From positions 1,292,099 to 1,356,098 of the forward strand of contig JAIZWL010000001.1 in the NCBI GenBank assembly GCA_021498125.1: DNA of 64,000 nucleotides. The letters run 5' to 3'. The notes under the pieces are model-generated. The model was not told the DNA's origin. It ran no database searches and saw nothing but the letters and a program-made list of their open reading frames with translations. Below, piece by piece: positions 17,300 through 24,124 of the stretch (within the stretch, counting starts at the first letter, position 1; each line of letters begins with the position of its first letter). Origin of the DNA: Candidatus Thorarchaeota archaeon (GTDB taxonomy: Archaea; Asgardarchaeota; Thorarchaeia; Thorarchaeales; Thorarchaeaceae). The position numbers were made by a program, and so were the translations under genes.

Positions 17300-18138
17300 C
17301 TCACCTCTCCTAGCTCGGCCTTCACCACTGCTGCACTGGTCACGGCCATGCCGGGTATCGTTACCAGCAACTACTCGATGTTTCGGTCGCCCTGCTCCTC
17401 CCGTAATCGCTCCACCAGCACTGCGATGGCTACATCCTATCTCGTCACCCGCTCCTCTAGTGCCTCCATGTTCCTCACCAGGTCCGTGATGATCAGCCGC
17501 TGGACCTCTGACACCGCCTCAAAGGCCTTCTGCTGTTCCTCGGTCAACCCGGTGGCCTCACCTCTCAGAGCCCTGAGAAGTATCAGTCGTGCAGTCTTGC
17601 CAAAGGCATCACTGAGTCCCACGTCCACCAGTACTGTGTCAAGGACCCTGTGACAGCGGTTCTTTGTCCGTGCAAGGTCCCTCATCAGTCTGGCACGCAT
17701 TCTCGTGGCATCGCGCAGGTCCTTGATGACCCCCTTTGGAACATAGGAGGACCTGATAAATCCGGCTCGTAACAGGACCGCCAACCAGACACTATCCTTC
17801 AGGTCTGTCTTGTGCTGCGCCACGTTCTTGACCTGCCGTGGATTTGCCAGCACAATCTCGATACCCGTGCGCTCAACAGCCGTGAAGGAGGCTGCACACC
17901 AGTAGATCCCCGTGGACTCGACCACCGCCATGGAGACCCCGATGGCCCTCATCCAATCGGTCAGTTGGACGAACCCCTTCCATGAGTTGGAAAAGGTCCT
18001 CTGTGCAACAGGTTCCTCCGGCATAAGACCTAGGTCATCAGCCAGCCCCTGGAGAAAGTGTTTGTTGTGGTCTTCAAGGTCAGCAATTGCAGCACAGACC
18101 AGAGTCTTCTTGCTGACATCGATCGATTCCGCAATAGT
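17300..18138 (-). pseudogene. Decayed IS110-family transposase
   Basis: The frame encodes the DEDD-type transposase core: SIDVSKKTLV at the 5' end, then VVESTGIYW, LANPRQVKNVAQHKTDLKDSVWLA, and a C-terminal TIPGMAVTSAAVVKAELG part typical of the transposase_20 region. No usable start codon precedes IDVSK (a TAA lies just upstream), and two in-frame TAG codons occur, at 17437-17439 and near 17370. The C-terminal region stops short after about 15 residues of the final helix. It is therefore non-functional. TAG is used as an ordinary stop elsewhere in the window, so recoding is unlikely. Confidence 0.8.
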
Positions 18139-18352
18139 TTAGTGGACTCACATCAGTCATACTACTGACCCTCAGTTCGATGAGGACTGTGGACGACCGG
18201 GAGTGGCAAATTTCAATCCGTGCTCATGGCACAAGTAGAGCACTTCGTCTGGTCGTCCAGGGTCATTTTGACCACCGTCATCCCGGTGACATTCATGGAC
18301 CCGACCCAGTCAGTCCGGGTGGTAGACCTCCATTGCACACTCATATCTTTTG

Positions 18353-18384
18353 TCCAAGTTTTCTGTGGCTGTTGTCAACCCTTC
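18353..18384 (+). repeat. Dispersed repeat end, copy C
   Basis: TGTCCAAGTTTTCTGTGG followed by CTGTTGTCAACCCT matches the right end of the 185-bp repeat at 21940-22124, with differences at two positions. Similar ends occur at 43087-43115 and, on the other strand, inside the asparagine-synthase-like gene at about 52925-52955. The rest of this copy cannot be aligned by eye. It lies at the 3' end of the DUF59 gene. Confidence 0.5.
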
Positions 18385-18671
18385 CATGCTGCTTGTTCCA
18401 GCATGAGGAATCGCTGTTTTTCGCTCTCGTCCATTATGGTCTCGGTGAATTTTAAGTTGGCCCCGATTTCGGTCAATGGCCCCTGTACGGAATAAATGAG
18501 CTGGTTGCGTATTGGTATTCCCGGAAATGGCCATGCGAACTCGATGTTCACATCATCTCCATCGACAGAATACTTACGAATTATTCCCAGTTCCAATAGA
18601 GAAAGATCTATGGCGGGGTGTTTGATCTTTAGCAAGAGTTCACGAAGTGATTCGTCAGTCAGTTGGGTCAT
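18375..18671 (-). CDS. DUF59 / MIP18-like protein (Fe-S cluster assembly family)
   Basis: The 98-residue protein matches the small FSCA/MIP18 fold: ESLRELLLKIKHPAIDLSLLELGIIRKYSVDGDDVNIEFAWP, followed by the helix that usually carries a conserved Cys. That Cys is absent here, and the stretch reads GIPIRNQLIYSVQGPL. Relatives take part in Fe-S cluster maturation or in phenylacetate oxygenase assembly. It is a lone gene between an IS remnant and a MITE. Confidence 0.75.
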   Translation of the reverse strand: MTQLTDESLRELLLKIKHPAIDLSLLELGIIRKYSVDGDDVNIEFAWPFPGIPIRNQLIYSVQGPLTEIGANLKFTETIMDESEKQRFLMLEQAAWKG

Positions 18672-18871
18672 ATGGTCACCTTCTTTCCTGTTGTAAATTA
18701 ATGATGCAATCAGGTTACATCATAGTTATTTAGTGTGACGCTTGAATGCTTTTTGAGCTTTTGCCATTCGCAGCAACATCTCATCTCTTATTCATGTAGT
18801 GATGCGAATCGTGCTAATACTTCAATATGTCAAGATGTGTTTGAATAATACCTGAGATCATGGATTGATAG

Positions 18872-19002
18872 GGCTCTGTGTGAAAAGTCAGTGAAATAGT
18901 GATCATGAGAAGTATGAACACCATTTTGCGATCGAATCCAAAACGTTTCGGGATTCATTCTGACTTGAACGATCTATGTCTGTGGACTTTTCACACAGCT
19001 CC
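18872..19002. mobile_element. 131-bp MITE, copy 1
   Basis: The ends are inverted repeats: left GGCTCTGTGTGAAAAGTC and right GACTTTTCACACAGCTCC (16 of 18 complementary). The element is flanked by a perfect 9-bp target duplication, GATTGATAG (18863-18871 and 19003-19011). A nearly identical 131-bp copy, differing at only a couple of positions, lies at 54129-54259. No coding frame of note is inside. It sits between the DUF59 gene and the pyrophosphatase promoter. Confidence 0.92.
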
Positions 19003-19011
19003 GATTGATAG

Positions 19012-19129
19012 GTAATGCTTAAAGGGTGGGGTTTTTGGTCACAGCACAAGTACAAAGGAAAACTTAGGGCACTGCGCATCCCCATAAGGGAGGCCAACGC
19101 TCTGAAACCTTTGACAAGGTGAATTTAAA
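19012..19129 (+). promoter_or_regulatory. Promoter and leader of the membrane pyrophosphatase gene
   Basis: Directly after the MITE's right target duplication comes a possible TATA-like stretch (TGCTTAAAGG, about 19016-19025), a 100-base leader with CCCCATAAGGG, and a clear GGTGA ribosome site (about 19118-19122) before the ATG at 19130. The MITE insertion thus lies immediately upstream of the promoter and may alter its upstream control. Confidence 0.4.
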
Positions 19130-21457
19130 ATGCAAGGAGGAATATTTGACACATTCCTTTATCATTTCACGTTGCTGGAGAAAGGGATGCTACTCTTTGT
19201 GATAGCAGCAGCCATTATCTCTCTCATCTACGCTCATTGGCTCTGGAAAGGGGTCAAGGCCAGAGACAAAGGCACTGAGCAGATGCAGTTTGTATGGAAT
19301 GCTATCCGTGAGGGCGCTCTCTCATATCTCCAAAAGCAACTCAGGTCAATCATACCTACTCTGATAGTATTGACCATCTTCTTGTTTCTAAGCGTATACA
19401 TCGTCCCTCCAACTCCTGAGGCAACTGAGGTATTCGGTAATGACCCTCAATACACCAGTCTTGTCATTGCAGTTGGACGAACTATTGCCTTCATTCTGGG
19501 TGCTAGTTTCTCACTCATCGTGGGTCAACTTGGAATGAGGATCGCTGTGGAATCAAGTGTGAGAGTTGCCCAAGCAACACGTGAAGGTGGAAATCGCCGC
19601 AATCGGGCACTAGAAATTGCCTATCACGGCGGAACATTCACAGGCATGTTGACGGACGGTCTTGGATTGCTTGGTGGAACCTCGATCTTCATAGTCTTCG
19701 GTCTTGCTGCGCCAGACGCTCTTCTCGGCTTCGGTCTTGGTGGCACCCTTCTCGCTCTCTTTATGAGAGTCGGAGGTGGTATCTATACTAAGGCTGCTGA
19801 TGTCGGTGCTGACCTTGTTGGTAAGGTAGAGCAAGGTCTTCCTGAAGATGATCCTCGAAACGCCGCGGTCATTGCCGATCTTGTCGGTGACAATGTTGGT
19901 GATTGTGCAGGTATGGCAGCAGACATCTTCGAGTCTTATGAGGTCACTATCGTTTCCTCTTTGATTCTTGGTCTTGCTATCTATACACTAGAGGGTGGTC
20001 TCGGTCATGCTGCAATGTTCTGGATTGTCTTCCCGCTCGTTATTCGTGCGGTTGGAGTCATCTCATCGATGGTCGGTACCTTCATGGTGGCAGTCTGGAA
20101 GACCGAGAATGCAGAGCATGCAATGTTCATGTCCTATGAGGTATCCAGTCTTATTACAATCATAACTGCCTTCGCCATTAGCATTTTCTATGCTGGTGAT
20201 TGGCGGCTTGGAGCACTGATTGCGACTGGTGTGATGCTGGCTGTATCATTCAATCCGATTACAAGCTACTTCACCTCTACAGAGAAGGCTCCTGTCAAGG
20301 AGATTGTGAAGTCGGCGGACACTGGTACTGCCACAGTGATTCTACAGGGTCTCTCATCAGGCTACGAATCAACCGTTGCCGCTCTCATGGCAATCGTTGG
20401 CAGCTTTGTTATTGCTATGGCACTGTTTGCTGGTGCTGAGTTTGTATACGTCCTGTATGCAATATCTCTAGTTGGTATTGGCATGTTATCGCACACTGGT
20501 AACAATGTTGCAATGGACAGCTATGGTCCTATCAGTGACAATGCTAATGGCATAGGTGAGCTCTCTCCGGGTGACTTTGATAAAGATGCTCGACAGATCA
20601 TGGCAGATCTTGATGCAGTAGGTAACACGACCAAGGCTATCACCAAGGGCGTCGCTATCGCCTCAGCAGTGATTGCAGCAGTAAGTCTGTTCAACAGCTA
20701 TATTGTTGATATCACTCGTATCTCTGGTGCGACCGTTTCGCTCTTGCTGTCTGATCCTATGGTTTTCACTGGACTACTTATCGGTGGTGCGATTCCATGG
20801 CTTTTCTCAGCCCTTAATATCAAGGCTGTATCACGAGCAGCTGGTCAGATGGTACAAGAAGTCAGACGTCAGTTCCGAATCCCCGGTATCTTAGAAGGTA
20901 CTAAGAAACCTGACTATGGTCGAGCAGTTGCAATCTCCACAGCAGCAGCTCAGAAGGAACTCGTCAGCCTTGCTGTCATGACCATCTCGATACCTTTGAT
21001 TGTCGGAATCCTGCTCAATGTGAATGCACTTGGTGGATTCCTCGCGGGTGTTATCCTCTCAGGTCAACTACTGGCAGTCTTTATGGCAAACACCGGTGGT
21101 GCATGGGATAACGCAAAGAAGACAATCGAAGATGAGCCGAGCGATCCCGCCAACAACAGAGGTAAGGGCTCTGCGCGTCACAAGTCAAGTGTGGTCGGTG
21201 ACACCATTGGTGATCCGCTCAAGGACACTGCTGGTCCTGCACTCAACCCAATGATCAAAGTGATCAACCTACTCTCATTGATTGTTGCTCCAATCCTTGT
21301 GCAATATCAGTTTGGTTCAGACATGGTCATGAACCTGCTTTTGCTTGGTGGTGCATTGATTCTGATGCTCATCACAGCTTGGGCTATCAGAAAGAGTCGT
21401 GCACCTGCTGAGTTTGCAGCACCTATTGATGAGGAGTCCATAGAAACTACTCACTAA
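19130..21457 (+). CDS. hppA: Membrane-bound proton-pumping pyrophosphatase, K+-independent type
   Basis: This enzyme couples pyrophosphate hydrolysis to ion transport across the membrane. The 775-residue protein has about 16 membrane segments and all the active-site loops: GGGIYTKAADVGADLVGKVE, DLVGDNVGDCAGMAADIFESYE, GNNVAMDSYGPISDNANGIGEL and the late DTIGDPLKDTAGPALNPMIK. The phrase VGNTTKAITKG has Lys where K+-dependent enzymes have Ala, which marks the K+-independent, H+-pumping class. The start is supported by GGTGA seven bases upstream. It is a single-gene unit with its own terminator. Confidence 0.97.
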   Translation: MQGGIFDTFLYHFTLLEKGMLLFVIAAAIISLIYAHWLWKGVKARDKGTEQMQFVWNAIREGALSYLQKQLRSIIPTLIVLTIFLFLSVYIVPPTPEATEVFGNDPQYTSLVIAVGRTIAFILGASFSLIVGQLGMRIAVESSVRVAQATREGGNRRNRALEIAYHGGTFTGMLTDGLGLLGGTSIFIVFGLAAPDALLGFGLGGTLLALFMRVGGGIYTKAADVGADLVGKVEQGLPEDDPRNAAVIADLVGDNVGDCAGMAADIFESYEVTIVSSLILGLAIYTLEGGLGHAAMFWIVFPLVIRAVGVISSMVGTFMVAVWKTENAEHAMFMSYEVSSLITIITAFAISIFYAGDWRLGALIATGVMLAVSFNPITSYFTSTEKAPVKEIVKSADTGTATVILQGLSSGYESTVAALMAIVGSFVIAMALFAGAEFVYVLYAISLVGIGMLSHTGNNVAMDSYGPISDNANGIGELSPGDFDKDARQIMADLDAVGNTTKAITKGVAIASAVIAAVSLFNSYIVDITRISGATVSLLLSDPMVFTGLLIGGAIPWLFSALNIKAVSRAAGQMVQEVRRQFRIPGILEGTKKPDYGRAVAISTAAAQKELVSLAVMTISIPLIVGILLNVNALGGFLAGVILSGQLLAVFMANTGGAWDNAKKTIEDEPSDPANNRGKGSARHKSSVVGDTIGDPLKDTAGPALNPMIKVINLLSLIVAPILVQYQFGSDMVMNLLLLGGALILMLITAWAIRKSRAPAEFAAPIDEESIETTH

Positions 21458-21471
21458 TTCATGGCAGATTC

Positions 21472-21507
21472 GGGTGGCATTCTTTGCCACCCCTCCCCCC
21501 CTTTTTT
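21472..21507 (+). terminator. Intrinsic terminator of hppA
   Basis: A perfect 8-bp stem, GGGTGGCA / TGCCACCC (21472-21479 and 21485-21492) with a TTCTT loop, begins 15 bases after the stop and is followed by a C-run and TTTTTT. Confidence 0.8.
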
Positions 21508-21886
21508 ACTTGGTTCGCATGGATTTCCTTTTTCTTCTGTCTTTAATCTCATGACGGATCCATTTTATTGGGGCACGAAAGAACAGCCTTGGCCCTGCTA
21601 CTCTCATCACGGCTTTCATTTTCTTACGCATAGACGGTCTATAGCAATGGGTGGGGCACTTTCTGCAGGTTGGTTTGTCTTCACCGTATCTGCAATTGTC
21701 GAGCCTCTCATGTGCATACTTAAGAAGTTCTGCACAGTCATCACACAGTTCTCCTCGTTTTGTTCCATGCTTTTTACTGCAATAGATGTCGATCATCTCA
21801 GCAACTACTTCTTTTTCTGAAGCAATCACTGGTCCTATATTCTTAGTAGAATCTCCGCTCATCTCATTAACCAATGTTAATTTCAA
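21506..21886 (-). CDS. YgbA-like protein (nitrous oxide-stimulated promoter family)
   Basis: The 126-residue product has the family layout: MIDIYCSKKHG, LCDDCAELLKYAHERLDNC, GEDKPTCRKCPTHCY, and MRVAGPRLFFRAPIKWIRHEI. Eight cysteines and several histidines suggest a metal or Fe-S site. The E. coli relative is induced by nitric oxide; its biochemical role is not known. The ATG at 21886 adds about 20 residues before the conserved part; an internal ATG at 21859 or 21796 is possible. It converges on hppA. Confidence 0.85.
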   Translation of the reverse strand: MKLTLVNEMSGDSTKNIGPVIASEKEVVAEMIDIYCSKKHGTKRGELCDDCAELLKYAHERLDNCRYGEDKPTCRKCPTHCYRPSMRKKMKAVMRVAGPRLFFRAPIKWIRHEIKDRRKRKSMRTK

Positions 21887-21939
21887 CTATGCAGTATTTT
21901 AATTCTATGCTCTTTGCATGATGGATTTTGGTTAGTATG

Positions 21940-22124
21940 CCGTTGATTGAAAGTTGGACTTTCTTGGACAGGAGGTCCAGCGTCCGCCCACCAACGGCAG
22001 TGGGCTACTATTACCTCACCATCAAAGTGAAGGTCATACGTGGTCTGTGATTGGAAGTATATACACTCCTGTTTTCAATGTCTAAATATGTCCAAGTTTT
22101 CTGTGACTGTTGGCAACCCTCTCA
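21940..22124 (+). repeat. 185-bp dispersed repeat, copy A (second copy lies inside the asparagine-synthase-like gene)
   Basis: This stretch aligns end to end with the reverse complement of 52922-53107 at roughly 80-85% identity by eye. Read from an ATG at 21937, it encodes a 37-residue peptide (PLIESWTFLDRRSSVRPPTAV and on) before a TGA at 22048, matching the inserted peptide of the large gene. Similarity stops abruptly at CCGTTGATTG on the left and CAACCCT on the right. It is a mobile or duplicated segment, not a normal gene. Confidence 0.75.
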
Positions 22125-22196
22125 TGAGCACGTGATTCCCTTGTTGGACTTTGAGGTCTCCAGAAGTGCTGTGATCAAAAGAAAGTAGAGAGGTTA

Positions 22197-22297
22197 CGGT
22201 TCGAGCCTGAAGAAAGAAAGTAGGCATATTTCGCGTGGTTAGGAGGGGGGAGATTGATCTCCAATGAGGAGATATGGAAGGCTTCCGACTCGAACCG
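22197..22297 (+). ncRNA. Possible structured RNA element
   Basis: A perfect 9-bp inverted repeat, CGGTTCGAG (22197-22205) and CTCGAACCG (22289-22297), extended by GAAG/CTTC, encloses further hairpins GCCT...AGGC (22205-22224) and GGAGAT-TG-ATCTCC (22249-22262). The 101-base region lies in a 449-base stretch without genes (22051-22499). No known RNA family is recognised, and it is not a tRNA. Nothing else is seen in this intergenic stretch apart from an A/T-rich section at 22310-22450 that should hold promoters. Confidence 0.3.
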
Positions 22298-22499
22298 CAG
22301 TATTATTCCAAATCCTCTTTTAATAAGTATTGAGCTTACTGCATAAAATATTGTGATTTTCTGGGCAAACTTGGTTATCCATAGAGCTATTCAAATTAAC
22401 GGCGTTATCACAAATATTGAGATACCGAAATGGTAAAAATGGTCAAAACGACAAAACGCATATCAACTGAATTGAACGGGGAGGTGCCGTTTCTTGGCA

Positions 22500-22859
22500 C
22501 TAGTAGCCCCATTCTTGTCCCAGTCGTTGTCTGTACCAGCGTTGTCCCCGCTTGGTCAGATGATAGTAGCCTTGGAATTCCTCGATGAGGTGCATACTGA
22601 CCATACTCTGGAGAACTCCAAAGAGGCGGTCATCAGACGCACCAGTGATCTGTTTGAGGTCTTGAAACCTGAGTTTGCCTTCACGTTTCAAATGCTGTGC
22701 AATCTCGAACTTACCAACAGCACGAGTTTCACGACGTGTAATGATGTGTCCACAGTTTGTACAGAGCAGGTCTCCTTTTAGATCGTCACGAGCGACTTCT
22801 TTGCTACCACAGACTGGGCATGTTGTCTTTGAAAATCGCAATGCTCGTCTATGTGACAT
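22500..22859 (-). CDS. Zinc-ribbon and winged-helix protein
   Basis: The N-terminal third has a TFIIB/TFS-type zinc ribbon, CPVCGSKEV...LLCTNCG (residues about 14-37). The remainder is a winged-helix domain (AQHLKREGKLRFQDLKQITGASDDRLFGVLQSMVSMHLIEEF, then wing YYHLTKRGQRWY). It is a likely DNA-binding regulator or transcription-associated protein. The start at 22859 (MSHRRAL) is preferred over 22871 because the first four residues of the longer frame are not typical; either is possible. 119 residues. Confidence 0.7.
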   Translation of the reverse strand: MSHRRALRFSKTTCPVCGSKEVARDDLKGDLLCTNCGHIITRRETRAVGKFEIAQHLKREGKLRFQDLKQITGASDDRLFGVLQSMVSMHLIEEFQGYYHLTKRGQRWYRQRLGQEWGY

Positions 22860-22947
22860 AATTAAGACCAATTGTCCCGCATCGTGACCGCAGATAAAAC
22901 TAGCGAATGCGCAGTTATCCGTCTAGGTCAATCTGGTTCTGTTCATC

Positions 22948-23460
22948 TCACGTATCGCGTACAACCAAGTTTTTGAAGATCTCTTCATAATCGATCTCGA
23001 AGGGAACCCGCACTCCCGGACGCACATCTCCAGAGTTGCGGTCGAACTCTATGTATCCGCTCTTTGCCAGATCTCTCAGATCTTCACGAATGCTCCTGAG
23101 GCTTTTTTTCCTGATTCCTTGGACCTGTTTGACCGAGACCCACCCGCCTTTTTGATACGCAAGAGTCATCACTGCAAGGAGTGTTGCGGCAAGACGATCG
23201 GGAAGGACCTCTTGAGCAATGTCCATATCCTTCGTAGGTTGGACATCAATGTAGAATACCCTATCTATAGGGTTGAATTTGATAGATAGACCAAGAGGTT
23301 CAAGAAGATTGTGCAACGCTGCAAGTCGTCCGAACAGTACTGCTCGGCCCTCTAGCTCCGGATAACCAAGTGCGTCCAGCATATCTTCCACATCGGCACC
23401 AATTGGTTTTCCAGTTCTCGTGAGCAGATTCATCAAGACCGAGTATTCATTCAGGCCCAT
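22948..23460 (-). CDS. scpB: ScpB-like condensin subunit (KITE protein)
   Basis: The 170-residue protein has two winged-helix parts: residues about 1-80 (TRTGKPIGADVEDMLDALG...EGRAVLFGRLAALHNLLEPLGLSIKFN) and about 85-150 (QEVLPDRLAATLLAVMTLAYQKGGWVSVKQVQGIRKKSLRSIREDLRDLAKSGYIE). It would bind the kleisin ScpA and bridge the SMC heads. Its ATG overlaps the ScpA stop by one base (TAATG). It is the last gene of the SMC operon. Confidence 0.8.
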   Translation of the reverse strand: MGLNEYSVLMNLLTRTGKPIGADVEDMLDALGYPELEGRAVLFGRLAALHNLLEPLGLSIKFNPIDRVFYIDVQPTKDMDIAQEVLPDRLAATLLAVMTLAYQKGGWVSVKQVQGIRKKSLRSIREDLRDLAKSGYIEFDRNSGDVRPGVRVPFEIDYEEIFKNLVVRDT

Positions 23461-24122
23461 TATTGTTGACCTCTCTTGTCTGTGGTTATCTTTGTCAGAG
23501 TCTGATTGTCAGAGTCGTAGACTAGCAGCCCACGCGAGATAAGGATGATGATCATGAGGAACCGTTCGAGAATCACATCGATATCATCTGACTTTAAGAT
23601 CGCATGGATTGATATTGTTTCATTAGCAGGCAGGGCGTCATAAAATGCCGTTATTTTTTCGAGGGTGATCGCCTCTTCTGTCCGGATAACAAACTCTTCC
23701 TGTGCATCGGTGTCATCATCATCGGATGAATCACCTGTGGGTCGTTCTGCCTGTGCAGTGATCCCTCTAAGCAGTCTCTCCAGTGCTTTAGACAGATTGT
23801 GATAGTCCAATTTTGGAATGGTCAATGGTCGCCTGTATCGCATGGCCTTTCCAACTTGTCGTGTAGTCATCCGTTGCAATATCTTCACGTACACATCAGG
23901 TGCTAAGAGGATCCGCGCCAGTTCCTGAATTCGGTGGACTTTTGCGCCTAAGATATTGTTGAGGATCTCATCGATCGTGAGTCTTGCTGGGAGTCTGTCC
24001 TGAAGGTCTTTGAGTTGACGATACGGGTCGATGAGTGAGAGCTGTAACGGATCGACTCTCCCCTTGTCAATGGCCTCAGCCATCTGCTTTGCCTTTTTCG
24101 AGAGATCGCCGGACTCTGACAT
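23460..24122 (-). CDS. scpA: ScpA kleisin subunit of the SMC complex
   Basis: The 220-residue protein is short for a kleisin. The N-terminal helical domain would bind the SMC neck. A middle acidic linker (SSDDDDTDAQEE, about residues 130-142) is followed by a C-terminal winged helix (ITLEKITAFYDALPANETISIHAILKSDDIDVILERFLMIIILISRGLLVY) that would bind the SMC cap. It starts two bases after the SMC stop and overlaps ScpB by one base. The identity rests on position in the operon as much as on sequence. Confidence 0.78.
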   Translation of the reverse strand: MSESGDLSKKAKQMAEAIDKGRVDPLQLSLIDPYRQLKDLQDRLPARLTIDEILNNILGAKVHRIQELARILLAPDVYVKILQRMTTRQVGKAMRYRRPLTIPKLDYHNLSKALERLLRGITAQAERPTGDSSDDDDTDAQEEFVIRTEEAITLEKITAFYDALPANETISIHAILKSDDIDVILERFLMIIILISRGLLVYDSDNQTLTKITTDKRGQQ

Positions 24123-24124
24123 CT

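Noticed and set aside
17365-17440. In-frame TAG codons as pyrrolysine or recoding
   Set aside because: TAG ends ordinary genes in the window (for example porB and the ubiquitin-like gene), and the transposase also lacks a start and its C-terminal end, so decay explains both codons.
18220-18495. A 91-residue plus-strand frame with FVQVFCGCCQP
   Set aside because: It overlaps the DUF59 gene and repeat DNA. The peptide similarity to other copies follows from the repeated DNA and does not show that the frame is a gene.
22197-22297. A tRNA gene suggested by GGTTCGAG
   Set aside because: No acceptor stem, anticodon arm or CCA end can be formed around it.
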